Shown here in pieces: positions 1 to 8,015 of a DNA stretch of 33,269 bases (positions within the stretch are counted from its first letter, which is position 1; every line of letters begins with the position of its first letter). The position numbers and the translations under genes were made by a program. The stretch comes from JAEHDI01 sp035455185 (GTDB lineage Bacteria > Acidobacteriota > Terriglobia > Bryobacterales > Bryobacteraceae), in assembly GCA_035455185.1 (NCBI GenBank), contig DATIFQ010000257.1, forward strand, positions 1-33,269, given 5' to 3'. The notes under the pieces are model-generated. The model was given only the letters and a program-made list of their open reading frames with translations. It had not been told where the DNA came from and searched no databases.

Positions 1-692
1 GCGTCGTTGGGATAGCCGCCCGGAAACTCGACGCGCGAAAAATCGAGAGGGATGAACTCCTTGCACTGCGGCCAGCCGATCATCTTGCCGCCCGCCAGTC
101 CGCCGGTGTTGAAGTATTCGTGGACCGTCTCATCGCTGCCCCGGAATTTCTCCATGCGGAGGGGTACGCGTGAGCGCCCGTCTACGTTCGTGACAGGCAC
201 AAGGATGATGCGGTCGAGCGACTTTGCTGCGGCGGTGATCTCGGACCATTCCCTGCCCCGCAGGTCCTTACCGGTCTCGAGCACCGAGATCAGGTTCACC
301 ATCCCGGCGATTCCTTCAAACTCTCCTCCGTGCACCGAGGCGAGGCCGAGATAGACCTTGCGCCCGTGGTCCGGCCCGATGAAGGCGCGTACGTCGCGGA
401 AGCCGAGTGCACCGGAGAACGTCGATGTGCCCTTGCCCGCGCGGGGCGTACCGTAGACAACGGCACGAATGGTGCGCCCGCCAGCCGTGGTCCCAATGGA
501 CTGGACAGAGCCAGACTGGACGTTCTTAGCCAGGAACCGGTTGACGCCGTCGACGGTGCTCACCCAGAAATCGGGGATCTCGACCGCTTCCTCCAGGTAT
601 GAATCCGGAATATTCGGGAAGGCGGCGGGATGGTCACCGCCGAACGCGCAAACGGCCAACAGGCACAAAACAAGCAGAAGGATGGTACGCAT
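1..692 (-). CDS. Secreted M14-family zinc carboxypeptidase-like protein, C-terminus outside the window
   Basis: The gene reads leftward from an ATG at 690-692 and runs off the window edge, giving 230 codons without a stop. Residues 1-18 form a hydrophobic Sec-type signal peptide. Residues 121-124 read H-G-G-E, the HxxE zinc-ligand pair of M14 carboxypeptidases, within a stretch like the family's first metal site. Residues 166-172 contain V-x-N-V-D-G, resembling the family's PxxNPDG turn. The third zinc ligand and the catalytic Glu would lie in the missing part. The likely role is peptide or amide hydrolysis in the periplasm or outside the cell; the substrate cannot be told. The start is divergent from the molybdopterin oxidoreductase across a 49-base gap. 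No strong Shine-Dalgarno is visible. M14 membership is fairly secure from HxxE plus context; the subfamily is open. Confidence 0.75.
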   Translation of the reverse strand, partial: MRTILLLVLCLLAVCAFGGDHPAAFPNIPDSYLEEAVEIPDFWVSTVDGVNRFLAKNVQSGSVQSIGTTAGGRTIRAVVYGTPRAGKGTSTFSGALGFRDVRAFIGPDHGRKVYLGLASVHGGEFEGIAGMVNLISVLETGKDLRGREWSEITAAAKSLDRIILVPVTNVDGRSRVPLRMEKFRGSDETVHEYFNTGGLAGGKMIGWPQCKEFIPLDFSRVEFPGGYPND

Positions 693-741
693 CACCTGCC
701 AAGTGTACCAACCGAAGACAATGCGATAATTCGTCTTATCC

Positions 742-2787
742 ATGGTTCGCCACTCGGTATGCGCGCTCGACTGCCCGGATAGCTGCTCCATACTGGTGAC
801 GGTAGAAGGGAAGAGGGCGGTCAAGCTGCGCGGCAACCCGAAGCATCCGATCACGCAGGGATTCCTCTGCGCGAAGGTGACGCGGTATCTCGAGCGGGAG
901 TATTCGACTGACAGGATCCTTTTTCCGCATAGGCGCACGAGGGCGAAGGGCGAAGCAAGGTTCACCCGCATCTCGTGGGACGGGGCGCTCGACGAAATCA
1001 CGACGCGGCTCCGGGAGATCTCGACGAAGCACGGCCCCGAGGCGATCCTGCCCTACAGCTATGCCGGGACGATGGGCCTGCTGAATGGCTCGGGGATGGA
1101 TCGCCGGTTCTTCCACAGGCTCGGCGCGTCGCGGCTGGACCGAACAATCTGCTCGTCGACGGGCGGCGCGGCTCTGACGGAGACGATCGGTTTCCGGTAC
1201 GGCGCTGAGCCCGAGCGGTTCCGCCAGGCAAAGCTGATCATCGCGTGGGGTGCGAACATCCTTGGGACGAACGTCCATCTGTGGCCTTTCATTCTGGATG
1301 CACGGCGGAGCGGCGCCCGATTTTATGTGATCGATCCGGTAAAGAACCGGACCGCGTCGCTGGCGGACAGGCATTTCGCACCGCATCCCGGCAGCGATAC
1401 GGCGCTCGCACTCGGCCTGATGCACGTGATCCTGAACGAGAACCTGCACGATGCGGACTACGTCGAGCGCTACGCGGACGGTTTCGATGCACTCCGTCGC
1501 CGCGTCGCGGAATATCCGCCTGAGCGGGTGGAGGCGCTCACCGGAATCGCGAGGCAGGACATTGTCGCACTGGCCCGGGAGTACGCCACGACAAGACCTG
1601 CGGCGATCCGGCTGAACTACGGCGTGCAGCGCAGCGAGCGAGGCGGGGCGGCGGTGCGGGCGATCTCCTTGCTTCCGGCGCTCACGGGATCCTGGCGCGA
1701 ACCGGGAGGTGGGCTGCTCCTTTCCACGTCACAAGCATTTCAATTCGACCGGAAGAGCCTGGAGCGGGCGGACCTGCAATGGAAATCGCCGCTCGGACGG
1801 GAAGCGCGGCTGGTCAACATGACGGAACTGGGAAGGGCACTCACGGCCCTGGACGACCCGCCCGTAAAGGCGCTGGTGGTGTACAACTCGAATCCCGGGG
1901 CGATCGCTCCGAACCGCAACCTCGTGATCGAGGGGCTGCGGCGGCCAGACCTGTTCACGGTTGTCATCGAGCAGATGCCGACGGACACGGCGGACTATGC
2001 CGACATTCTGCTCCCCGCGACGACGTTTCTCGAGCACACGGATCTATACCTCGCCTACGGCCACTATTTCCTGCAGTTAGCGCGCCCGGCGGTACCTGGG
2101 CCGGGCGAAGCGAAGTCGAATGTCGAGATCTTCCGGCTGCTCGCGGAGCGCATGGGATTTGAAGGCGACTGCTTCCGCGACAGCGAGGACGAAATGATTC
2201 GCACGCTGCTCGCAAGCGGGCATCCGTTTCTCGACGGGATCACATTGAAGCGTCTCGATCGTGAGCGTTTCGTACGGCTGAACGTGTCCGCGGAAGGTGA
2301 GCCGTTTCTGCCGTTTGCGGGCGGCGGCTTCGGAACGCCATCTGGGAAGTGCGAATTCGGCGCTGAGACGCTCGACTACGTTCCGCCGGTGGAATCCCGG
2401 CTGGGTTCGGAGATGCTGCGCACGCGGTATCCGCTGGAACTGGTCTCGCCGAAGAGCGACGACAGCCTCAACTCGACGTTCGGCAACCGGCCGGACACGG
2501 ATGGGCGGACCGCATTGGTCTCGATGCACGCCACCGACGCCGCCGCACGCGGAATCGCCGCCGGTGACCAGGTGCGGATGTTCAACAGCCGCGGCAGTTG
2601 CGTGCTCATCGCGGCCGTGAACGATGACGTGAAGCCGGGCGTGGCTTGCGCACGGTCCGTGCGTTGGGGCAAGATGGCGCGGGACGGGCAAAACGTGAAC
2701 GCTCTGACTTCCGACCGCCTGACCGACCTCGGCAGCGGTCCGACATTCTACAGTTGCCTGATCGAAATCGAAAAATGCGGAGACTAA
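742..2787 (+). CDS. Molybdopterin oxidoreductase (DMSO reductase superfamily), cytoplasmic-looking
   Basis: The 681-residue protein starts with a [4Fe-4S] motif: Cys7, Cys11, Cys15 and Cys43. The molybdopterin domain follows, and the C-terminal dinucleotide-binding domain starts near residue 560 (S-P-K-S-D-D, then the G-N-R region). This is the layout of bis-PGD enzymes of the formate dehydrogenase/polysulfide reductase/DMSO reductase superfamily. The stretch around residue 137 (I-C-S-S-T-G-G) is where the metal-ligand loop is expected; I cannot say which residue binds Mo or W. No Tat signal precedes the first cysteine, so the enzyme is probably cytoplasmic or relies on a partner. No Fe-S electron-transfer subunit or membrane anchor lies beside it. 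A GATAAT -10-like hexamer at 725-730 lies close to the ATG and no Shine-Dalgarno is visible, so the mRNA may be nearly leaderless. The substrate cannot be assigned. Confidence 0.9.
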   Translation: MVRHSVCALDCPDSCSILVTVEGKRAVKLRGNPKHPITQGFLCAKVTRYLEREYSTDRILFPHRRTRAKGEARFTRISWDGALDEITTRLREISTKHGPEAILPYSYAGTMGLLNGSGMDRRFFHRLGASRLDRTICSSTGGAALTETIGFRYGAEPERFRQAKLIIAWGANILGTNVHLWPFILDARRSGARFYVIDPVKNRTASLADRHFAPHPGSDTALALGLMHVILNENLHDADYVERYADGFDALRRRVAEYPPERVEALTGIARQDIVALAREYATTRPAAIRLNYGVQRSERGGAAVRAISLLPALTGSWREPGGGLLLSTSQAFQFDRKSLERADLQWKSPLGREARLVNMTELGRALTALDDPPVKALVVYNSNPGAIAPNRNLVIEGLRRPDLFTVVIEQMPTDTADYADILLPATTFLEHTDLYLAYGHYFLQLARPAVPGPGEAKSNVEIFRLLAERMGFEGDCFRDSEDEMIRTLLASGHPFLDGITLKRLDRERFVRLNVSAEGEPFLPFAGGGFGTPSGKCEFGAETLDYVPPVESRLGSEMLRTRYPLELVSPKSDDSLNSTFGNRPDTDGRTALVSMHATDAAARGIAAGDQVRMFNSRGSCVLIAAVNDDVKPGVACARSVRWGKMARDGQNVNALTSDRLTDLGSGPTFYSCLIEIEKCGD

Positions 2788-3320
2788 CCGGAAACACAAC
2801 CATTTCCCTGCTTGCGCTCGCGCTCATAGCTGGCGCGTTCGGATGCAAGCGAAGCCCAAAGAGAGTCCAGGTGGAGGCGACCGAGGAAACGAGCACGACT
2901 CTGGCGACGATGGTGCACGTCGCCGATCCGCGCGCCTCGGTGCAGCTCGTCAAGGGTTTTTATGACGTGGAACAGAACGCCTGGCGCTGGACGATGCAGA
3001 AGTTCTCAGTGACGCTCCGGCCCCCGGCTGGCTCGGCACAGAAGGGCGCACTGCTGCGGGTCCAATTCGCGATTCCCGACCCAGTCATCGAGAAGCTGAA
3101 GTCGATACGCCTCGCCGCGAACGTGGAAGGCGTGCCTCTGGAAGGACAGGAGTACACGAAGCCCGGCGAACAGGTGTATACGGCGGAAGTGCCGGCGAAG
3201 GCGCTTGGCGGTGAAGCGGTCGTCGTCGATTTCGCCCTGGATAAGGCGCTCATGCCGGGCGCATCGGACCAGCGCGAACTCGGCGTTGTGGTCAGCACTA
3301 TTGGCTTCGAAGCGAAATGA
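2775..3320 (+). CDS. Small predicted lipoprotein of unknown function
   Basis: This 181-residue protein has an N-terminal hydrophobic segment ending in a lipobox (A-F-G-C, Cys near residue 23), so it is probably a lipid-anchored envelope protein. I chose the ATG at 2775, which overlaps the end of the molybdopterin gene by 13 bases. The open frame extends upstream to 2646, but starting there would bury the signal peptide. From about residue 58 the protein looks like a beta-rich domain beginning G-F-Y followed by R-W. The same spacing of Trp, Leu, Pro and a final R-E-L-G-V-V pattern recurs in the C-terminal domain of the next gene. The next gene starts at 3317 with an ATGA overlap, so the two are translationally coupled. 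No function is recognised. Confidence 0.75.
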   Translation: MRRLTGNTTISLLALALIAGAFGCKRSPKRVQVEATEETSTTLATMVHVADPRASVQLVKGFYDVEQNAWRWTMQKFSVTLRPPAGSAQKGALLRVQFAIPDPVIEKLKSIRLAANVEGVPLEGQEYTKPGEQVYTAEVPAKALGGEAVVVDFALDKALMPGASDQRELGVVVSTIGFEAK

Positions 3321-5185
3321 AGCGCGCCGCGCGCGCCGCCTGGTGGGTCATTCCGGGCTTTGTATGCCTCGCCGTCTACTGGCCTGGCCTGAGGGCCTGG
3401 TTTCAGCAAGACGACTTCGCCTGGCTCGCGCTGAAGCTGCGCCTGGCTGAAACGGGTGACATCTGGACGGTTCTGTTCGAGCCGATGGCGCAGGGTACAA
3501 TCCGTCCTCTGAGTGAGCGCGCGTTCTTTCTTGGGCTGTACTCGTTGTTCGGGCTCGACGCGCTGCCGTTTCGGATTGTGGCGTTCGCGACGCAACTCGT
3601 CAACCTGACGCTGGCGGCGTCGATTACGAACAGGCTGACCGGTTCTCGCACGGCGGGTTTCTGCGCGGCGCTGTTTTGGGGCGTCAGCAGCGCGGCGGCG
3701 TTGCCGATGTCGTGGAGCTCGGCTTACAACCAGATCCTGTGCGCGTTCTTCCTGCTCACGAGCTTTCATTTTCTTCTTCGCTACATCGAAACAGGCAGAC
3801 GCGGTTACTGGCTCGCGCAGTGGGTGAGTTTCCTGTTGGGTTTCGGGGCTCTGGAGATCAATGTCGTCTATCCGGCGCTGGCGGCGGCGTACACGCTGTT
3901 GTGCGCGCGGAAGTACTTTCGAAAGACGCTCTGGCTGTTCGTGCCCTCCGCGCTCTTTGTGGCGGCGCACTGGTGGTTCGCAGCGAAGCCGGAGAGCGGG
4001 CTGTACGAAATGCATTTCGGACCGTCGATGGCCGGAACGCTCTGGACGTACTGGCGATGGGCGCTCGGACCGGAGCGGTTGGCGATGGCGGGTTATGAGC
4101 TTCCGGCGTGGGCGGTTTCGGCGGCGACGGCAGTACTGACCGTAAGCCTGCTCGGTTTTGCGGTGTGGCAACTCCGGCGGAGGAGGTGGCTGGCTGCGTT
4201 TCTGCTTGTCTGGTTTCTCGCGGTGATCGGACCGGTCCTCCCTCTGCGCGACCATGTGTCGGTTTACTACCTGACCGTTGCCGCAGCCGGCCTGGCAATG
4301 CTCGGCGGCTGGGCGTTTGCATCGGCCTGGAGGGGTCGCGCATGGTGGAAGGCGGTTGCTACGTTGGCGGCGGCGCTGTACATGGCAAGTTCGATCCCGG
4401 CGGCGCGAACGGCGGCGCAGTGGAATTACGAGCGCAGCAGAGCGGTGCGGAATCTGGTGCGAGGGCTCGAGCGGGCGCACGAGCTGCACCCTGGAAAGAT
4501 CATTCTGCTGACGCGGGTGAAGAGCGACCTTTTCTGGGCTGGGATCAACCACAAGCCGTACCGGCTGCTCGGGCTTCGGGACGTGTATCTCGCGCCGGGA
4601 TCGGAGTCAGGAATCGAGGCGCACCCCGAGCTCGGCGAGGCCGCCGACTTCGTGCTTCCAGCGGCCCCGGCTCTTCTGGCGCTGGAGGAAGGGCGGGCGG
4701 TCGTGTACGCGGCGGACGGCGAGCGTCTGAAAAACGTAACGGCGCTTTATCGCGCAGTAGCGCGCACGGGTTGGGTGGAGGCGACGCTGCCGAGGCGGTT
4801 GGATGCCGGCAGTCCGCTCTTCGCGGCGCAGCTCGGACCCGAGTGGTATGCCCTTGAAGGCGGCTACCGATGGATGCCGAAAAAAGCGACATTGCGGCTC
4901 GGCGGACCCGAACGAGCCGGTCAGAAGCTGTACGTCTCGGGCTTCTGCCCGTCGCGGCAACTGGCAGCGGGGCCGCTGAGGATGACAGTCGCGGTGGATT
5001 CTCACCGCTTCCCACCTGTAGTGATCGACCGAGGCGACTCGCCCTTTGAATTCGGCTTCCCGCTGCCGGCGGAGGCGATCGGGAAGCGGTCCATGGATGT
5101 GGCCGTCGAGGTGGAGCGAACCTTCGTGGTCCCGTCGGACGGGCGTCCGCTGGGGCTGGTGTTCGGTAATTTCGCGGTGCGGTGA
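3317..5185 (+). CDS. Polytopic membrane protein, GT-C/PMT-like glycosyltransferase candidate
   Basis: The 622-residue protein begins with a transmembrane helix, then an acidic D-D-F motif near residue 36 in the first exposed loop. About ten further hydrophobic helices extend to roughly residue 360, and the remainder is soluble. An Asp pair in the first loop after helix 1 is typical of GT-C fold enzymes such as the PMT/GT39 and ArnT relatives, which transfer sugars from polyprenyl-phosphate carriers on the outer face of the membrane. The last 110 residues form a beta-rich domain resembling the lipoprotein encoded just upstream, so the pair may act together at the cell surface. The ATG overlaps the previous stop. 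The class assignment is an inference from topology and one motif; it could also be a membrane protein of unknown function. Confidence 0.65.
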   Translation: MKRAARAAWWVIPGFVCLAVYWPGLRAWFQQDDFAWLALKLRLAETGDIWTVLFEPMAQGTIRPLSERAFFLGLYSLFGLDALPFRIVAFATQLVNLTLAASITNRLTGSRTAGFCAALFWGVSSAAALPMSWSSAYNQILCAFFLLTSFHFLLRYIETGRRGYWLAQWVSFLLGFGALEINVVYPALAAAYTLLCARKYFRKTLWLFVPSALFVAAHWWFAAKPESGLYEMHFGPSMAGTLWTYWRWALGPERLAMAGYELPAWAVSAATAVLTVSLLGFAVWQLRRRRWLAAFLLVWFLAVIGPVLPLRDHVSVYYLTVAAAGLAMLGGWAFASAWRGRAWWKAVATLAAALYMASSIPAARTAAQWNYERSRAVRNLVRGLERAHELHPGKIILLTRVKSDLFWAGINHKPYRLLGLRDVYLAPGSESGIEAHPELGEAADFVLPAAPALLALEEGRAVVYAADGERLKNVTALYRAVARTGWVEATLPRRLDAGSPLFAAQLGPEWYALEGGYRWMPKKATLRLGGPERAGQKLYVSGFCPSRQLAAGPLRMTVAVDSHRFPPVVIDRGDSPFEFGFPLPAEAIGKRSMDVAVEVERTFVVPSDGRPLGLVFGNFAVR

Positions 5186-5189
5186 AGCC

Positions 5190-5423
5190 CTACTGCACAA
5201 TGCGGTCGCGGCCGGAGTCGTAGTTGCGGCCGAAAGCAGCGGCGTTGAGAGCGTCGACGACGTCGCGGGAGGACAGTCCGTACTTGCGCGATACGACTTC
5301 GAGCGAGCAGTCGTCGCAGGACTCGCGGAACCCGAAGTTGTCGAGTACCGGCGCGGTCTGCGGGTAGCGCGTACGGATTTCCCGGACGGTCATACCGGAA
5401 CGGATCAGGTCGTCGAAGCGCAT
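5190..5423 (-). CDS. Small DUF1858/ScdA-N-like cysteine-pair protein
   Basis: The product is 77 residues. Its core follows the DUF1858/ScdA N-terminal pattern: a V-R-E-I-x-x-x-Y-P segment, then V-L-D-N-F-G-F, a C-x2-C pair (C-D-D-C), a G-L-S turn and a final A-L-N. Proteins of this type occur alone or at the N-terminus of iron-sulfur repair proteins (ScdA/RIC) and other redox proteins, where the cysteines are thought to bind metal or sense redox state. I favour the ATG at 5421-5423 because a GAGGGG Shine-Dalgarno lies just upstream; an in-frame ATG at 5442-5444 would add seven residues but has no such site. The gene is divergent from the alanine dehydrogenase-like gene, and the sigma-54 promoter lies between them. 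Which of the two Pfam families fits better cannot be settled by eye. Confidence 0.7.
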   Translation of the reverse strand: MRFDDLIRSGMTVREIRTRYPQTAPVLDNFGFRESCDDCSLEVVSRKYGLSSRDVVDALNAAAFGRNYDSGRDRIVQ

Positions 5424-5478
5424 AGCAATCCCCTCGTTCCCCATAGAGTAGCACTCGCGGATGCAGGCGGGTGACGTG

Positions 5479-5494
5479 TGGCAGCCCACGTGCA
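5479..5494 (+). promoter_or_regulatory. Candidate sigma-54 (-24/-12) promoter for the 5532-10802 operon
   Basis: The sequence TGGCAGCCCACGTGCA carries GG at the -24 region and GC at the -12 region with the canonical 12-base offset. TGGCA is perfect; the -12 element has one mismatch (GTGCA for TTGCA). The predicted transcription start is near 5505, 27 bases before the ATG at 5532. The only upstream alternative start of that gene, a GTG at 5478, would lie on the promoter itself, which argues for the 5532 start. A sigma-54 activator is encoded at 16230-17570. Confidence 0.6.
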
Positions 5495-5531
5495 GTATGA
5501 TTTCCTTCTTGCGGGGAGTGCGGGAGAAACG

Positions 5532-6668
5532 ATGAACATCGGCGTCCTTCGTGAGCGAGTAGGCTCCGAGCGGCGGGTCGCTCTGACGCCGCCGGTCGTC
5601 CGGCAATTGGTGGAGCACGGGAACATCGTTTGGGTTGAAGCCGGTTCCGGAGAGGGAGCGCTGATTCGGGACGACAAGTACATTCGGGCGGGAGCGCACC
5701 TCGCCTACTCTCCGGGCGAAGTGCTTCACCGCTGCGAGGTGCTGACCAAGGTTTCGATTCCGATGCCCGAGGAACTGGCGATGGTGCCGCCGGGGACAAC
5801 GCTGATGGCGTTCTATCACATGGCAGTCGCGTCGCGTCGGCTGGTCGAGCGGCTGTGCGAACGCTCGATCACGGCGATCGGCTACGAGATCATCCAGACC
5901 CCCGATGGCCGGCTGCCTGTGCTGGCTGCTGTAAGCGAAATCGCCGGTCAGATGACGCTTCCGCTGGCGATGCACTTACTTAGGTCCAGTTCGGGCGGCC
6001 GGGGGATTCTGGTCGGTGGAAGCCCCGGAGTGCCACCGGCGCAGGTTGTGATATTGGGCGCGGGTGTGGTGGGCACATGGGCAGCACGATCCGCGTCGGC
6101 GGCGGGCGCCCGGGTGACGGTCCTCGACGTAGACACGGACAAGCTGCGCCGCCTGATGGAACACCTTCCGCAGGTGACGACCGGCCTGGCGGACCCGGAT
6201 ACTGTGGCGGCAATGGTGGTATCCGCCGACGTGCTGATTGGCGGGGTGCTGCTCGCGGGACGGAAAACGCCGCACGTGGTGACACGGCAGATGGTCGAGA
6301 GTATGAAGCCGGGCTCGGTTATCATCGATGTCGCGATCGACCAGGGCGGCTGCGTGGAGACCAGCCGCCCAATGACGCTCGAAGAGCCGACGTTCGTGCA
6401 CCATGGCGTGGTGCATTATTGCGTGGCGAACCTCACCGCGGACATGAGCCGCAGTTGCAGCATGGCGCTGTCGCAAGCCCTGCTGCCGCACCTCGTACGG
6501 CTCAGTGAGTCGGGAGTGGAGCACGCGCTGCGAACGTCACCCGAACTCGCCAGCGGTACTTACACGTACGGCGGCTCCTGCGTCCGATGTTCACTGGCTG
6601 ACGTGATCGGCGTTCCGTGCCGGCCGTTGGCTGAGCTGCTCCCGGCGCCTTCGGGCGAAGCCGGATAA
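5532..6668 (+). CDS. ald: Alanine dehydrogenase-family NAD-dependent enzyme
   Basis: The 378-residue length matches alanine dehydrogenase. The family's key residues fall at almost their usual positions: Arg15 and Lys73 for substrate carboxylate binding, His96 as acid/base, and Asp270 in I-D-V-A-I-D. The Rossmann glycine motif G-A-G-V-V-G is at 176-181, and the conserved H-Y-C-V-A-N segment near 325 is also present. The reaction would be reversible oxidative deamination of L-alanine to pyruvate, ammonia and NADH in the cytoplasm. A GGGAGA Shine-Dalgarno precedes the ATG. It is first in an operon with a CoA-transferase and a giant membrane cytochrome, so it may feed reducing power and pyruvate into that module. 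Some family members act on other amino or imino acids, so the substrate is inferred from the retained residues. Confidence 0.85.
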   Translation: MNIGVLRERVGSERRVALTPPVVRQLVEHGNIVWVEAGSGEGALIRDDKYIRAGAHLAYSPGEVLHRCEVLTKVSIPMPEELAMVPPGTTLMAFYHMAVASRRLVERLCERSITAIGYEIIQTPDGRLPVLAAVSEIAGQMTLPLAMHLLRSSSGGRGILVGGSPGVPPAQVVILGAGVVGTWAARSASAAGARVTVLDVDTDKLRRLMEHLPQVTTGLADPDTVAAMVVSADVLIGGVLLAGRKTPHVVTRQMVESMKPGSVIIDVAIDQGGCVETSRPMTLEEPTFVHHGVVHYCVANLTADMSRSCSMALSQALLPHLVRLSESGVEHALRTSPELASGTYTYGGSCVRCSLADVIGVPCRPLAELLPAPSGEAG

Positions 6669-6685
6669 GGAGATCCGGACAACAT

Positions 6686-8011
6686 ATGGGTTGGATGGAG
6701 TTGTACCGCTCCAAAGTCAAGACGGCCGACGAAGCGCTGGCAGTGGTGAGTTCCGGCGATCGCGTGTACATTCATCAGGGCTGCCAGGAGCCGGAGGATC
6801 TGGTGGCGGCGATGGTGCGGCGCGCCTCCGAATTAAGGGACGTTGAGGTGCTTCACCTCGCCACGATGGGCGCCGCCGACTATTCCAAGCCGGAATACGA
6901 AGGCCACTTCCGGCACAACTCGTTTTTCATCGGGAGCAATGTTCGCCAGGCCGCGCAGGAATGGAGGGCTGATTATATCCCGGTCTTCCTGCACGAGATC
7001 GAGGGGCTGTTTCTGAATGGAGCGCTCCCGATCGACGTGGCCCTCATCCAGTGTTGCCCTCCGGATGACTACGGCTACATGAGCCTCGGCACTGGCATCG
7101 ACGTGACGCTGGCTGCGGCGAAACACACGCGTCACTTGATTGTGGAGGTGAACGATCAGTCGCCACGGACTCTGGGAGACGCCTTCCTCCATGTCTCAAA
7201 GGCTGACACGATCGTAGAGGCGTCCCACCCGCTGGCCGAGTATAAAATGCAGAAAATCACCGACGTCCACCGGGCGATCGCCGGACACGTGGCGAACCTG
7301 ATTCCCGACGGCGCGACCCTGCAAACCGGCATCGGTGGGATCCCGGACGCGGTGCTGGCGAATCTACGCAACCATCGTGACCTCGGCGTACACGCGGAGA
7401 TGTTCTCCGACGGGGTGATCGATCTGATTCAAAAAGGCGTCATCAACAACGAGCGGAAAACAATCCACCTGCACAAAGTGATCGCGGGGTTTGTCCTGGG
7501 CACCAAGGTTCTTTTCGACTTCATCCACGACAATCCGATCTTCGAGTTTCACCCCACTGCGTACACCAACGACCCGTTCATCATCGCCCAGAACGACCGG
7601 ATGGTGGCGATCAACTCGGCGATCGAGGTGGACCTGACCGGCCAAGTCTGCTCCGACTCGATCGGCCATCTGCCGTACAGTGGCATCGGAGGCCAGGTGG
7701 ATTTCGTTCGCGGCGCGGCGCGCTCCAAAGGCGGCTTGCCGATCATCGCCCTGCCGGCGACGGCGAAGGACGGGCGGGTGTCGCGGATCGCGCCGGTGCT
7801 GAAGCCGGGTTCCGGAGTTGTCACCTCGCGCGGGGACGTGCACTACGTGGTGACGGAGTTCGGGGTCGCCTACCTTCACGGTAAGAATCTACGGCAGCGC
7901 GCCGAGGCGCTGGTGCAGATCGCGCATCCGGACTTCCGGGACGAACTCGTGACCGCAGCCAATTCAATAGGACTCCTGGCCAGGAAGGCCCGGGTGCCGG
8001 CCGGAGAATGA
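6686..8011 (+). CDS. Acetyl-CoA hydrolase/transferase family, 4-hydroxybutyrate CoA-transferase type
   Basis: The 441-residue protein matches the Cat2/AbfT type of class I CoA-transferase. Glu238 in H-A-E-M-F-S-D-G is the catalytic glutamate that forms the gamma-glutamyl-CoA intermediate, at the same position as in characterised 4-hydroxybutyrate CoA-transferases. The oxyanion and CoA-binding glycine stretches (Q-T-G-I-G-G-I-P near 213; Y-S-G-I-G-G-Q near 330) are present. It would move CoA between acetyl-CoA or another acyl-CoA and a carboxylate in the cytoplasm. The ATG lies 13 bases after AAGGAGAT, a somewhat long spacing; a second in-frame ATG three codons later is further away. It sits 17 bases after the alanine dehydrogenase-like gene and 4 bases before the cytochrome, so one transcript is likely. 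The acyl acceptor cannot be read from sequence. Confidence 0.88.
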   Translation: MGWMELYRSKVKTADEALAVVSSGDRVYIHQGCQEPEDLVAAMVRRASELRDVEVLHLATMGAADYSKPEYEGHFRHNSFFIGSNVRQAAQEWRADYIPVFLHEIEGLFLNGALPIDVALIQCCPPDDYGYMSLGTGIDVTLAAAKHTRHLIVEVNDQSPRTLGDAFLHVSKADTIVEASHPLAEYKMQKITDVHRAIAGHVANLIPDGATLQTGIGGIPDAVLANLRNHRDLGVHAEMFSDGVIDLIQKGVINNERKTIHLHKVIAGFVLGTKVLFDFIHDNPIFEFHPTAYTNDPFIIAQNDRMVAINSAIEVDLTGQVCSDSIGHLPYSGIGGQVDFVRGAARSKGGLPIIALPATAKDGRVSRIAPVLKPGSGVVTSRGDVHYVVTEFGVAYLHGKNLRQRAEALVQIAHPDFRDELVTAANSIGLLARKARVPAGE

Positions 8012-8015
8012 AGCA

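Noticed and set aside
736..1449. Open frame of 237 codons antisense to the molybdopterin gene
   Set aside because: It is a GC-driven shadow; the + strand protein has clear family motifs over the same bases.
2960..4552. Long - strand open frame of 530 codons antisense to the lipoprotein and membrane protein
   Set aside because: It is an Arg/Gln/Pro-rich shadow of two well-supported + strand genes, with no start signal or domain pattern.
5478..5531. GTG start 18 codons upstream for the alanine dehydrogenase-like gene
   Set aside because: It would lie on the sigma-54 promoter and add residues before the conserved N-terminus; the ATG at 5532 has a Shine-Dalgarno and puts Arg15 at its usual number.
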